64,000 nucleotides of DNA from Roseateles sp. (GCA_019234295.1 JAFALK010000044.1:1-64000), one strand, 5' to 3'. Positions 9,294 to 18,326 are shown, counted from the stretch's first letter. The notes: generated by a model not told the origin, from the sequence alone. Translations and numbers: made by a program.

Positions 9294-10027
9294 AGATCAG
9301 CATCATCACCGTGGCCTACAACAGCGGCCGCACCATTGCCGACACCTTGCGCTCCGTGGCTCTGCAAAGTCATCCGGATGTCGAACACATCGTGATCGAT
9401 GGCGCGTCCACGGACGACACGATGGAGCAGGTCAGGCAGCATGGCGCGCATGTGGCCAAACTGGTTTCGGAGCCCGATCGCGGCATCTATGACGCCATGA
9501 ACAAGGGCCTTGCCTTGGCCAGCGGTGATTTCGTCGGCTGTCTTAACGCAGATGACATGCTGGCCGGACCGGACACCCTGGCCCGAATGGCGCAGCGCAT
9601 GAGTGAAGCCGACATGATCTACGGAGACTTGGTCTACGTCGACGCTGAGCAGACCGACCGGGTGGTGCGGCATTGGAACAGCGGTCCCTACGAGGCTTCG
9701 CGCCTGCGATTCGGCTGGATGCCCCCGCATCCGACCTTCTACTTCCGCAGAAGCGCTCTACCGGATATCCGATTCGATCTACGCTATCGAATCGCGGCGG
9801 ACTACGACTTCATGGTTCGCAGCCTGCAAGGCTCCCCCCGCGTCGCCTACCTACCTGAGGTGCTGGTTCGCATGCGCAACGGCGGCGCCAGCAATCATTC
9901 GCTGAAGGCCATGCTGAAGAAATCCAGTGAGGACCTTGACGTAATCCGACGCCATAAACTCGGCGGCGTCCTCACGCTCGCATCCAAGAACCTGCGCAAG
10001 CTGCCGCAATTCTTGATGAAGAGCTGA
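9290..10027 (+). CDS. Glycosyltransferase family 2
   Basis: A 245-residue GT-A enzyme starting at the ATG that overlaps the previous stop; longer upstream frames would run through the previous gene. The sequence begins MKISIITVAYNSGRTIADTL, has HIVIDGASTDDT near residue 38 and the catalytic/metal-type segment GCLNADDML near residue 85, and resembles WcaA/WcaE-like transferases of colanic-acid-type clusters. It is the last gene of the forward operon; no clear forward terminator is visible in the next 100 bases. Confidence 0.85.
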   Translation: MKISIITVAYNSGRTIADTLRSVALQSHPDVEHIVIDGASTDDTMEQVRQHGAHVAKLVSEPDRGIYDAMNKGLALASGDFVGCLNADDMLAGPDTLARMAQRMSEADMIYGDLVYVDAEQTDRVVRHWNSGPYEASRLRFGWMPPHPTFYFRRSALPDIRFDLRYRIAADYDFMVRSLQGSPRVAYLPEVLVRMRNGGASNHSLKAMLKKSSEDLDVIRRHKLGGVLTLASKNLRKLPQFLMKS

Positions 10028-10353
10028 CGCAGATCGAAATCACGACGGCTCCGTATCGGCATCGGGGGCATCGAGGCGAGAAGACGCCCCTGCCACGCCA
10101 CCTTCATGGTCCACCCCAAGAAGAGAGTAAGCGTTCTGCATCGTGACGGTTTGAATGACCGGGCTTGGGTGAATAGGACCACCTCTCCCCAGTGCATCGT
10201 GTCGCGTCTGCATCCTGTTCCTCAGGCCAGGGCTTGCCATCCGGTTTCGTTCAGACCCGCAGTCGCCCACGGGACACTTGCCTTTGGCTAACCGTTCCCC
10301 TTGCAGGACTGGTAGAGGACTTTCATATCCAAGTGCGCCCTGGGCGCACCCAA
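10028..10353. other. Intergenic region between two convergent transcripts; no gene seen
   Basis: No open frame here looks like a real gene. The segment separates the forward polysaccharide operon from the reverse S-layer-like gene. It contains a short inverted repeat gtgcgccc-t-gggcgcac at 10333-10349, next to the terminator of the reverse gene. Base composition is slightly lower in GC than the flanking operon. Confidence 0.6.
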
Positions 10354-10382
10354 GAAAAAAGGGAGAGTCTTGCGACTCTCCC
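10354..10382 (-). terminator. Rho-independent terminator of the S-layer-like gene
   Basis: On the reverse strand a nine-base perfect stem (gggagagtc / gactctccc, 10361-10369 with 10374-10382, loop of four) is followed by a run of six T. It lies about 75 bases after the stop codon of the 512-residue gene. Two more small hairpins (10398-10413 and 10427-10443) lie between stop and terminator. Confidence 0.88.
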
Positions 10383-10455
10383 CTCTCTGGATCAAGTGCA
10401 CCCCGAGGGGTGCCTCCTATCCTAACGGCATCTTGACGATGCCATTCCAGGCAGA

Positions 10456-11994
10456 TTACTGCTGCTGGCTGCTCACTTCCGTGAACGTGCCATTGGCCGA
10501 CTGCACGAAGTTCTGAACACGCAGACCGTTCGTCGGCGCCGTGATGTTCAGGCGGGGACGGGCATTGACGGCCGGAGCAGCAGCGCCAGCGGCGGCCAGG
10601 GCGGCCTCGATGGTCGTGTTGTTCAGCAGCACGGCAGCACCAGGTTGCAGGCTCGTAGCGATCACAGCCGACGTGCCGGTCAGACCCGTCGTGCCGTCAA
10701 CGTAGGCGGCGCTGACGTTGGCAGCGACCGAGCCGGTGTTGACGACGCGCGTGTACGTGCTGTAGCCGTACTGGCTGATGGCAGCCGGGAAGTACGTGTT
10801 CAGCGTGTACGACGAACCGTTGTAGCCCAGTGCGAAGCCGGTGCCGGTCGCGCTGTCGATACCCGACGTGGCGGTGGTCAGCGTGAAGTTCAGCTGCGGG
10901 TTGAGCGTAACGGTCAGCGGCGTGGCGGTGTTGCCAGCCGACGGCGCGGTCATGCAGATGAACGCGGGAACGCCCGTGGTGGTGCTGGCGGACGGCAGCG
11001 TCAGCGTGATCGCCGTCGTCGTCGTCGTCGAAGTCACAGCAGCCGAAGTGGTGCCAGCGACGGGGGCGCCGCAAGCGCTGCTGGTGATGTCCAGATACAG
11101 CGTGGCGCCAATCGGGAAGGCCTGGTTCGTACCCGGCGTCACCACGACGCTCAGTGCGTTCGTCGGACCAGCGACAGCAGCGGCCGTGTTGACGGCCGTG
11201 GAGCCGTTCAACGCGTTGCCTGCCGTGGTGGCATCCGTGGCAGTCACAGAGCCGAGAGCGGCGGGGACCGCCACACCGGGGGCAGCAAGCAGAGCATACT
11301 TGCTAGCGGCAGGCGAAGCGGTCAGGTCGATGCGGCCCGTGTAAGCCGGCAGGCTGCTCGTCGACAGGGTCACACCCTGAACGGTCTTCGCGATCACGGC
11401 GGTACCCACCGGGCCGTCGATGTCAGCGGCTTGAGCAGTGCCGGTGTTCGGTGCGTACGTGGTCGACGGAGCCTGGACGACCGGGGTGATGGCCGACAGC
11501 GAAACCGATGCCGACACCGTGCCACCGACCGTGCCCAGGGCGGACTTCGTGCCCAGGACGGACAGCGCGGCGGGCGTGTAGGTGAAGGTAGAACCCACGC
11601 CCAGCGTCACGCCGGCGGTGTAGGTCACGGTGTACACAGCGGTCGTGCCGTCAGACGAAAGGGTAGGTGCACTCACCACGCCGTTACCAGCACCGCCAAC
11701 AGCCAGAGCCGTGCCGCCGATCGTGCCAACAGCGGGGGCAGCAGACCAAGTGCCGCCAGCCAGACGAACCGTCAAGTAGATCTTGCCGCCAGCGTTGATC
11801 ACGATGCCATTGGTCGTGCCAATGGTGTAGGTGATGGCGCCAGGCGTGATGCCCGTCGCAGCAGTGGTCGTGGGGCCAAAGTCTTCAACGGCGAACAGCG
11901 TGCCACCCGCGGTCGCCGATGCCAGCGTGCCGGCGTTTGCCATGCCAGCAACCAGCAGAGCAGCCGACGCGGCGATCAGGTTCAGTTTCTTCAT
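10456..11994 (-). CDS. Exported Ala/Thr/Gly-rich protein, S-layer-like candidate
   Basis: A 512-residue protein I do not recognise as a named family. It has a clear signal peptide (MKKLNLIAASAALLVAGMANA, cut after ANA). The mature part is dominated by Ala, Thr, Gly, Val and Ser, with very few Lys/Arg, two Cys and beta-prone repeats, as in S-layer and other secreted beta-sandwich proteins. The last 120 residues (YSTYTRVVNTGSVAANVSA onward) look like a separate beta-sandwich. It stands alone, with a promoter candidate, a long leader, an AAGG ribosome site and a strong terminator, suggesting high expression. The type II secretion operon starts its 3' end just upstream, so secretion by that system is an inference. 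Alternative: a fimbrial or matrix protein. Confidence 0.6.
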   Translation of the reverse strand: MKKLNLIAASAALLVAGMANAGTLASATAGGTLFAVEDFGPTTTAATGITPGAITYTIGTTNGIVINAGGKIYLTVRLAGGTWSAAPAVGTIGGTALAVGGAGNGVVSAPTLSSDGTTAVYTVTYTAGVTLGVGSTFTYTPAALSVLGTKSALGTVGGTVSASVSLSAITPVVQAPSTTYAPNTGTAQAADIDGPVGTAVIAKTVQGVTLSTSSLPAYTGRIDLTASPAASKYALLAAPGVAVPAALGSVTATDATTAGNALNGSTAVNTAAAVAGPTNALSVVVTPGTNQAFPIGATLYLDITSSACGAPVAGTTSAAVTSTTTTTAITLTLPSASTTTGVPAFICMTAPSAGNTATPLTVTLNPQLNFTLTTATSGIDSATGTGFALGYNGSSYTLNTYFPAAISQYGYSTYTRVVNTGSVAANVSAAYVDGTTGLTGTSAVIATSLQPGAAVLLNNTTIEAALAAAGAAAPAVNARPRLNITAPTNGLRVQNFVQSANGTFTEVSSQQQ

Positions 11995-12095
11995 GAATTC
12001 ACCCTTCGAAGTAGTGAGAGTTAGTTAACTTGCCACCACTCCCCCCTGAATAAAGAGAGTAGCGGCCGAGGTCGGATTTTTTTCTAAACCAGAAC

Positions 12096-12113
12096 CGGGG
12101 TCTTACGACCCCG
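12096..12113 (-). other. Hairpin in the 5' leader of the S-layer-like gene
   Basis: A perfect seven-base inverted repeat (cggggtc / gaccccg) with a four-base loop lies about 100 bases upstream of the start codon and downstream of the promoter candidate. It would form a stable stem in the untranslated leader. It could protect the mRNA end, as known for leaders of some abundant surface proteins, or be a weak terminator. Function is inferred. Confidence 0.5.
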
Positions 12114-12169
12114 ATTCCGGGTAGACGCCCGTAGCGCCACGAGCGCCCACGCCTTCCTCTGGCGGGCAT

Positions 12170-12198
12170 TCTATACAGCTTTTTTTAATCAATGCCAC
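12170..12198 (-). promoter_or_regulatory. Sigma-70-type promoter candidate for the S-layer-like gene
   Basis: On the reverse strand GTGGCA (12198-12193) and TATAGA (12175-12170) are separated by 17 bases, with an A-rich spacer. Four of six bases match at each hexamer's consensus. Transcription would start near 12163, giving a leader of about 165-170 bases. Predicted by eye only. Confidence 0.45.
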
Positions 12199-12293
12199 AA
12201 CTAGCACTCCCGCTTTTACCAATCAAGCCTGCGCCCCTCCCCATGTGAGGATCTAGCTGTGTAGTTTTACCCAGTTTCACCTTTGCCAAGGCC

Positions 12294-12332
12294 AAAAATC
12301 AAGTAGTTACCCGGAAGCCGAGCTACTTGATT
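12294..12332 (-). terminator. Rho-independent terminator of the type II secretion operon
   Basis: On the reverse strand the ten-base perfect arms aatcaagtag and ctacttgatt (12332-12323 and 12306-12297) enclose a loop of 16 that itself holds a cgg/ccg pair. They are followed by five T. It lies 50 bases after the gspD stop codon, as expected for the operon end. The rest of the gap 11995-12381 carries the promoter and leader of the next reverse gene. Confidence 0.75.
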
Positions 12333-12381
12333 ACTCGAAAGCGCGTTGCAACACAGCCACAAACCACGCTCCTTCAATACC

Positions 12382-14922
12382 CTATTGACTCGCTTGACTG
12401 GCCGCACTTGCAGGGCCGCGTGCCGCTTGGACACCATGCTTCTTCACAGCGGGCTTCTTTGTCGCGGGCGTGGCGGGCGCAGTATTCGATCCTGACGCAG
12501 CCGCGCGACGCAATTCTTCAAGCAAGGCTGGATCGGCCACTTCGCGCCCAGTGGGAATGATCGCGGGGGTTTCAACGGGCACTGAATCGGGGCTTGGCGA
12601 GACAGGAGGTGTCTGCGTGATCGAGGGCTGTGTGTTTGATTCTTTCGCCTCGAGCGCAGCGGCAGGAGCGGGAGCAGGAGCAGAAGCTGCTGCAGGCGTG
12701 GGTTCAGCCGCAATCGGCGCGGGGGCCAATGTCACCGGCGCCTGAACGCTCTGCGGCTCTGGCGCCGCTGATCTGCTCAAAGGCTGTGATGCACGGCCCA
12801 GTTCGGTGCCGGTCCAGGAGCCCAGCTGCGAACGCAATGCTCCGGTGACCTCCTCAGCGACAGCATCGTTATCAATCACGTACGGCGTGATGAGAATAAT
12901 CAGTTCGTTCTCGGTAACGTTCTTCGTGTTGGTGCGGAAAAGCTGTCCAGCGAAAGGAATATCTTTCAACAGGGGAATGCCGGCATCTCCGTCGGTCACC
13001 GTGCGCGAGATCAGGCCGCCGAGGGCCACGGTGGCACCGTCTCGGATGGAGAGCTTGGTGTCGACCTTACGGGTGCTGAAGGTGGGCGATACGTTCACCC
13101 CGGTGGTGGTGGTGGCGGCGGAGCTGACCTCTTGCTTGACCTCGAGTTCCACGCGGCCGGCAAAGATGACAGGCTTGACCTGCAGGATCACGCCGGTGTC
13201 GTGGTACTGAATGGTTTGCAGCACACCCGGCGTGGCCGAGGTGCCACCGCTGAGGGACACGGTGGCCGTGCTTTGCTGGCTGGTGATGATGGGTACCTGC
13301 TCGCCGACCTGGATGGTGGCCGGCTCGCCATTGCGCGCCATTACGCGCGGGCTCGAGAGAATGCGCGCACGGTTGGTGCTGGCCAGGGCGTTGAGTTTGG
13401 CGCGCAGAACGCCTGCTGCGTTCAGGTAACTGAGGCTGAGACCGCCGCTGCCGAGGCTCAGGCCGCCCGTGGTGCCGCCGATGACGGTGCCGCCGTGATT
13501 GCCCACGGCAGTGGGGCCACCGTTCCACTCGATGCCCAGCTGATCGGCATCGTTGCGATTGACTTCGGCCACGGTGACTTCGATGAGAACGGACTTCGAA
13601 GGTTTGTCCAGCGTCTTTAGAAGGCCCTGCAACTGGGCGTAATCATCTGGGTTGGTCGTGTTGACGATCAGCGTATTCGTGGCCGCGTTGACCACGACGC
13701 GCGGCACCTGGCGCGGCGCGCCAACCACCACGGCGCCAGTAGGCACGACCTGCTGCTGCTGGGCGCCCATGAGCTCCTGGAGTGTCTTGGCAAGCTGCTG
13801 TGCGTCGGCATACTGAACTTCATAGCTGAAGTAGTTGCCACCACGGCGTTGCTGGTTGGCGAGGCTGTCGAGCTTGTTCGCCCAATCCATCACATGCTTG
13901 AGCACAGCGGGATCAGTTGCAAACACGAGCAGCGCGTTGGAGGCCGGCACGGGCAGCAGACTGATGGGCGAGCCTGCACCCTGACCCATACCCACGACAT
14001 AGCCCTCGGCCCCGAGCACCTCGTTCAGCCGACGCGCCAGGTCGTCGGCGCTGAGCACCGCCGGCGTGATGAGCTGGCTGCCGCGACTGCGCATGAGCGG
14101 CTGGTCGAGCACCTGCACGGCCTCGAGGGCAGCGGTGAGGTCGGCGCTTTGGCCACTGAGCATCAGTGCGTTGCGCGTTGGATCTTCCTGCACGGTGATG
14201 CGCTGACCGAACATGGCTGTGAGCCAATGGCCTACGTCGCTCGCCTTCACCGCACTCATCTCCACCAGATTGAATACCGGCCGCAACGGCAGAGGCACCT
14301 CCGGCTGTGCACGTCCACGGCGAATTTCAGGCAAGTACGCACTCTGATTGCTGTCCGGCACGATGCGATAGAAGCCCCCCATCTCCTGCACAGCCACGCC
14401 GTAGCTCTTGAGCAGCATGCGCACGGTTTCGAGCACCTGGGCGGGTGTTTGCGGCTTGCCGGTGCGCAGCGTGACGAGGTCGGTGCGCAGGAGCAGCGCC
14501 GGGTCCATGCTGAAGTTGGCCTTGAGCACCTGGCCGAAGACCAGTTGCACGAAGGCCGGCAGCGGCTGCTGGTTGAAGGCCAGCGTGATGTCGCCGCGGC
14601 CGTCGCCGGCGGGCGGCGGCGCTGCGGGCTTGACGGTGCTTTCGCGCGTGGCGGCTGGGATCTGGGGCGTGTCGCCGACCAAGATCTGGCGTTGCTGGTC
14701 GCCGCGGACGTCTTGTTCCAGCGCGTTGGCGCGCTGGCCGTTCTGGTTCAAGGCTGTCTTATCGAGCAGGGGCGCGGGCACCATGCCGGGCTCGGGCGTG
14801 GTGCAGCCAGCAAGGCCAATGGCGAGGCAGGCAGCGGCGGAAGCCGCGGCCAGGCTCGTGGTCCGCTGGCCCGCGGCCAGGCGCGGGGCGAAGGGCAGGA
14901 CGTGGCGCAGGGGCTTCATCAT
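12382..14922 (-). CDS. gspD: Type II secretion system secretin GspD
   Basis: An 846-residue outer-membrane secretin. It has a lipoprotein-type signal ending LAGC (Cys40), N-domains (ITLAFNQQPLPAFVQLVFGQ near residue 113; SVLIEVTVAEVNRNDADQLG near residue 443) and the secretin core with RARILSSPRVMARNGEPATI, PLLKDIPFAGQLFR and the terminal ELIILITPYVI. After the core comes a Pro/Ala-rich tail of about 150 residues ending in a Lys-rich stretch, longer than usual. In the membrane it forms the exit channel. Two adjacent ATG codons at 14922 and 14919 are possible starts; the gene overlaps the upstream stop. Last gene of the operon. Confidence 0.95.
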   Translation of the reverse strand: MMKPLRHVLPFAPRLAAGQRTTSLAAASAAACLAIGLAGCTTPEPGMVPAPLLDKTALNQNGQRANALEQDVRGDQQRQILVGDTPQIPAATRESTVKPAAPPPAGDGRGDITLAFNQQPLPAFVQLVFGQVLKANFSMDPALLLRTDLVTLRTGKPQTPAQVLETVRMLLKSYGVAVQEMGGFYRIVPDSNQSAYLPEIRRGRAQPEVPLPLRPVFNLVEMSAVKASDVGHWLTAMFGQRITVQEDPTRNALMLSGQSADLTAALEAVQVLDQPLMRSRGSQLITPAVLSADDLARRLNEVLGAEGYVVGMGQGAGSPISLLPVPASNALLVFATDPAVLKHVMDWANKLDSLANQQRRGGNYFSYEVQYADAQQLAKTLQELMGAQQQQVVPTGAVVVGAPRQVPRVVVNAATNTLIVNTTNPDDYAQLQGLLKTLDKPSKSVLIEVTVAEVNRNDADQLGIEWNGGPTAVGNHGGTVIGGTTGGLSLGSGGLSLSYLNAAGVLRAKLNALASTNRARILSSPRVMARNGEPATIQVGEQVPIITSQQSTATVSLSGGTSATPGVLQTIQYHDTGVILQVKPVIFAGRVELEVKQEVSSAATTTTGVNVSPTFSTRKVDTKLSIRDGATVALGGLISRTVTDGDAGIPLLKDIPFAGQLFRTNTKNVTENELIILITPYVIDNDAVAEEVTGALRSQLGSWTGTELGRASQPLSRSAAPEPQSVQAPVTLAPAPIAAEPTPAAASAPAPAPAAALEAKESNTQPSITQTPPVSPSPDSVPVETPAIIPTGREVADPALLEELRRAAASGSNTAPATPATKKPAVKKHGVQAARGPASAASQASQ

Positions 14923-15374
14923 TCGGGATAGGTGCTGAGGGTCAGGCGGCGGCCGTGCAAGAGGATGCGCAGGCCGTCCGATCGGATGGCGAGGATACGG
15001 GCGCCGCCAGGCAGCGTGTCGCCAGTGTGCAAGAGCTTGTCGGGCTGACCCGGCTGACTGAGCACGGCCACGGCTTCACTGGGGCGGGTGTAGACGGCGG
15101 AGATGCGCCAGTCGGGCGGGGTGAGCGGCGGCTCGGGCGGCGGCGGCTGGCCGCCGGGCACACCGCCAGGCTGGGCCGGCTGCGCGAACAGGCGGGCAGC
15201 GGTAATGGTGGCAAGCTGCTGCTCCACGGCGGGCTCAGCTGGCGGGCTCAGGGTCCAGGCGGGCTCACCAGCCGCGGCCGCGTGCACGGGCGGCAGTGGC
15301 GAAGGCAACAGCACGAGGCCGAGCACCGTGGCGAGCAGGTAGAGCGGCAGTGTGACGAGCAGGCGCAGGGACAT
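14919..15374 (-). CDS. Type II secretion GspC/GspN-like inner-membrane protein
   Basis: A 151-residue protein. I use the ATG at 15374 (MSLRLLVTLPLYLLATVLGL), giving an N-terminal membrane anchor and a Pro-rich linker. A C-terminal periplasmic domain (WRISAVYTRPSEAVAVL, KLLHTGDTLPGGARILAI, LRILLHGRRLTLSTY) has the pattern of the GspC homology region and of PilP. These proteins link the inner-membrane platform to the secretin, and the next gene is gspD. The short length and absence of a PDZ domain make GspN-like or GspC-like naming uncertain. Confidence 0.7.
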   Translation of the reverse strand: MSLRLLVTLPLYLLATVLGLVLLPSPLPPVHAAAAGEPAWTLSPPAEPAVEQQLATITAARLFAQPAQPGGVPGGQPPPPEPPLTPPDWRISAVYTRPSEAVAVLSQPGQPDKLLHTGDTLPGGARILAIRSDGLRILLHGRRLTLSTYPE

Positions 15375-15396
15375 GAGTGAGGTCTTGCGGGTGCTT

Positions 15397-16050
15397 TCAG
15401 TGGGTCTGGGCGGCCGAGGCCGACGAGGATGCGGCAATGGTGTCCGCGCCCAGCACGTACCAGGCGCTGACACGCATCTCGACACGGCCGGGCTTGATGC
15501 TGAGGTTGTCCACCGTCACCGTGCGCGGCTCGGCAGCAAAGGCGGCGAGCAGGGCCAGAGTGAGCTGGGGGTCGGTGTTGGTGTAGTCGAGCTGTGCGCC
15601 AACGCGGGTGGGCGGCCAGTGGGCGTCGGCGCTCGTGCGGCCAGCTTCGTCGGTGCCCTCCTGCGTTGAGGCGCTGTCGCTGCTGCCGAGCAGCGTGGCA
15701 GCAGGGTCGGCATCAGCGATCTTGACATTCGCTCCCTGGGCGCTGACAGCGCGCAGGGCCTGGCGCAGCCAGTCTTGCAGCTCGGCCTGAGCCAAGCCGA
15801 AGCTGGCCTGATGCCACAAGTGGGCCTCGTAGCGCGGCATGAGGCTGGCGGCGTCGCTGGCGCGCTGCGGCCAGGCCTGAAGGCTGTGCTGCTGGCTCAG
15901 GCGCAACTGCTCGATGGCCAACTGGCGATAGCGCTGGGCGGCGAGGCGCTGCCGGTCTTGCCAGAGCATGAGCGCGTAGCTGACCAGGATGACCAGCACC
16001 AGCGCCATGCCAACGCGCAGGCGCGGGTTGCTGCGCAATTCTTGCATCAT
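15397..16050 (-). CDS. gspM: Type II secretion assembly protein GspM
   Basis: A 217-residue bitopic protein: short cytoplasmic N-terminus, one membrane helix at about residues 13-30 (RVGMALVLVILVSYALMLW), a coiled-coil-like stretch (LAAQRYRQLAIEQLRLSQQ) and a periplasmic ferredoxin-like region with LQDWLRQALRAVSAQGANVK and VDNLSIKPGRVEMRVSAWYV. This is the GspM/PilO plan. It partners GspL in the inner-membrane platform. The start overlaps the GspL stop by four bases. A linker around residues 120-145 is Ser/Thr-rich. Confidence 0.8.
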   Translation of the reverse strand: MMQELRSNPRLRVGMALVLVILVSYALMLWQDRQRLAAQRYRQLAIEQLRLSQQHSLQAWPQRASDAASLMPRYEAHLWHQASFGLAQAELQDWLRQALRAVSAQGANVKIADADPAATLLGSSDSASTQEGTDEAGRTSADAHWPPTRVGAQLDYTNTDPQLTLALLAAFAAEPRTVTVDNLSIKPGRVEMRVSAWYVLGADTIAASSSASAAQTH

Positions 16051-17345
16051 GGCCGCGCTCCTGAAGCGGCAGACCCGGCCGCTGGAGCAGCGACCACATC
16101 AGCCAGCGCAACGATGTCGGCCGTGAAGGCCATCTGCCGCGGGTCCGCCTGAGTGAGCATGTTGACGCGGCTGAGCAGGTGCGTGGATTCGAGCGCGGCC
16201 ACGAGCTGGGCACCGGCCAGCGGCGTTTGCGGACTGGCCAGCAGCACGCGCAGCTTGCTGCCGTTGATCTCCCATTCTTTGACGTTGACACCTGCCTCCT
16301 GCGCCTCGGGCGGCAGGGCTCGGGCCAGGGCGGCCATGAGCTGCAGGGGCTGCGGCAAAGGCTGGAGTTGCTCGATGGCTTGCATGCGGGCGCGAGTGGC
16401 AAGCGCCTGTTCCCGTGCGTCGAGCAGCGTAGCGGCGCCAGCGCGGGCGTCTTCGAGCTGGCTGCGCACGTACGCGGTGGCCTGGCGCAATTGCACCTCA
16501 CGCCATGCCAGCCAGGTGGCGGGCACGGCACAGAGCACGACCAGCAGGGGGTAAGCCCAGCGTTCGATGCGGTTCAGCGCCGCTTGGCCGGCTTGCCCCA
16601 GTCCGTGGACTGAGGCCCACGCTTGGGCCAGCCAGGGCTGTTGCGGGCTGGGCAGCGTCACGGCAGCCGGCAAGGGTTGGGGCGGCGGTACGCCAGCCCC
16701 GGGCTCGACGCCGTGCAGGTCCAGGCCGCGCTGGAAGGCCAGCCACTGAGCGGCGTCAGGCGCCTCAGGCCACCAGCGGCTGCCAACAAGCTGGCCGGCC
16801 ACCCAGGCCTGAGCCTCAAAGCCGTCCAGGCCGTGGACAAGACGCAGCGTGGGGCCGGCTTGCCCTTCTTCTGCGGTGAGCGGCGCTTGCAGCAGCGTTT
16901 CGGGCAGCACATGCTCGAGCGGCAAATCGGTAGCGCCATGCTGGTCCAGGGTGGCGCGCAGAGCGGCCTGGTCCCAGCACCACACGCGAGCCTGCGAATT
17001 GGCCCACGCGATGGCGTAGCCGGGCTCGCCAAACGGCGACCACTGGGCCAGTTGCAGGGCCAGGGCGCTGGAGCGGTCCGCCTCAGGGAGCGGGCCGAAA
17101 TCGAAGACACCGAAGCGGCAGCGGCCACGCGGCAGGACCAGTTCAGGGCCGGAGAGCAGGCTGAGCAGGCGCTGCTGTGCCGAGGCCTCCGGGCGCTGGA
17201 GTTGCTGCGCCTGAAGTACCCAGCGAGACCGGGGCAGCCTTGGCCACCCATGGGGGGAGCGGTGCGAAGGGCGCAGAAGGCGCTGGAGCAATGGGGGCAG
17301 CAGCACGGGCGATGGACTCAAGCGAGGAAGAGTCGACATGCCCAA
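16047..17345 (-). CDS. gspL: Type II secretion protein GspL
   Basis: A 432-residue protein with a cytoplasmic actin-like N-terminal half, one membrane helix at about residues 260-280 (YPLLVVLCAVPATWLAWREV) and a periplasmic C-terminal domain (LMAALARALPPEAQEAGVNV, LRVLLASPQTPLAGAQLVAA), as in GspL. GspL recruits the ATPase GspE to the platform. Its reading frame begins 203 bases before the gspK stop, and no ATG, GTG or TTG is visible between the start used here and the beginning of the conserved part, so the long overlap seems real. The first 40 residues are Pro/Arg-rich and unlike the family. Confidence 0.75.
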   Translation of the reverse strand: MGMSTLPRLSPSPVLLPPLLQRLLRPSHRSPHGWPRLPRSRWVLQAQQLQRPEASAQQRLLSLLSGPELVLPRGRCRFGVFDFGPLPEADRSSALALQLAQWSPFGEPGYAIAWANSQARVWCWDQAALRATLDQHGATDLPLEHVLPETLLQAPLTAEEGQAGPTLRLVHGLDGFEAQAWVAGQLVGSRWWPEAPDAAQWLAFQRGLDLHGVEPGAGVPPPQPLPAAVTLPSPQQPWLAQAWASVHGLGQAGQAALNRIERWAYPLLVVLCAVPATWLAWREVQLRQATAYVRSQLEDARAGAATLLDAREQALATRARMQAIEQLQPLPQPLQLMAALARALPPEAQEAGVNVKEWEINGSKLRVLLASPQTPLAGAQLVAALESTHLLSRVNMLTQADPRQMAFTADIVALADVVAAPAAGSAASGARP

Positions 17346-18321
17346 ATTCGCTCGATCGGAGCCGTTCGTAGCTCGTGATGCGCCATGGGGCCTCCTCTCC
17401 TCGTGGGGTTAACCGGACATTATATCGATCGGACCAGGGCTGGCCCGCGACGCGCAGGGTCAGGCGCAGGCTATCGGCCGGGAAGGCAATCAGGCGCGGG
17501 GGCAGGCCCAGCAACCCGCCGCCGGCCAGGCGGTCGACCAGATCGGCGCTAACGGGCTCGAGCTGACGGCGCGTGACGATGGCCTGAGCCAGCTCGGGCG
17601 TGATGCCGGGCAGGGTCTGCAGCACGGCCGCCGGGGCGGTGTTGGGGTTGAGGGCGACGAGACCGCTGGCGGTGAGGTAGCTGGTGATGGGCTCGATCAA
17701 GGCCCGGGCCTGACCGAAGCTCGCGCTCGGCTGGCCTGGGCCCGGCGCAGCGGGGCCGCCGCGCCAGAGCGCGTCGACCTCGGCCCAGCCATAGACGGCG
17801 CGCAGCTCCATGGGGCTGAGCAGCGGTGCATTGCGCGGCGGCGGCAGGTGGGCTGCGGCGTACTCGGGCGCTTCAGCGCCATTGAGGCGGCGCAGGTCGT
17901 CGGCATCGGTGTAGTCGCGCAGGGTGTCGATGAGGACGGCGCGGCGCTCTGGCTGCAGGCCATAAAGAGCCAGCAGGCGGCCGAGTTGCTCATCGTCGGC
18001 CGTCTCCAGACTGATGAGGCCGCGGGCATCCTGCAGCTGGACGACGGCCTGGCCGAAAGCGTAAGGCCGATCATCCAGAGCCACGCAGGCCGGCAACTGA
18101 CCCAGGCCGCAAGGGCCCAGGCTCTGCGTTGCGAGACGAAACAGCATTTGCGCGCGCGCATTGGAAAGCTGGCGCATCGCTTCGCTTCGGTCTTGTTGCG
18201 CCTGTGCAAGCTGAACCGAACGATGCACGCGTTCGGCCAAGTAGCCGGCGACGATGGTGATGGCCGCCAGAATCCACAACGTCAGCGGCAGGATGAAGCC
18301 GTGCGCGGACCGGGCTGACAT
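17143..18321 (-). CDS. gspK: Type II secretion minor pseudopilin GspK
   Basis: A 392-residue protein starting at MSARSAHG, with prepilin cleavage before FILPLTLWILAAITIVAGYL. Position five of the mature protein is Leu instead of the Glu of other pseudopilins, a known GspK trait of the pilus tip. The rest has the GspK large domain (LISLETADDEQLGRLLALYG, LRDYTDADDLRRLNGAEAPE, VALNPNTAPAAVLQTLPGI). A longer upstream frame has no family features. The C-terminal 70 residues are Ala/Pro-rich and are encoded over the start of gspL. Confidence 0.88.
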   Translation of the reverse strand: MSARSAHGFILPLTLWILAAITIVAGYLAERVHRSVQLAQAQQDRSEAMRQLSNARAQMLFRLATQSLGPCGLGQLPACVALDDRPYAFGQAVVQLQDARGLISLETADDEQLGRLLALYGLQPERRAVLIDTLRDYTDADDLRRLNGAEAPEYAAAHLPPPRNAPLLSPMELRAVYGWAEVDALWRGGPAAPGPGQPSASFGQARALIEPITSYLTASGLVALNPNTAPAAVLQTLPGITPELAQAIVTRRQLEPVSADLVDRLAGGGLLGLPPRLIAFPADSLRLTLRVAGQPWSDRYNVRLTPRGEEAPWRITSYERLRSSEFGHVDSSSLESIARAAAPIAPAPSAPFAPLPPWVAKAAPVSLGTSGAATPAPGGLGTAAPAQPALRP

Positions 18322-18326
18322 GCGTC

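Noticed and set aside
10645-12024. Forward open frame of 459 codons opposite the S-layer-like gene
   Set aside because: The translation is Arg/Gly/Asp-rich without any family pattern; the reverse gene has a signal peptide, ribosome site and terminator.
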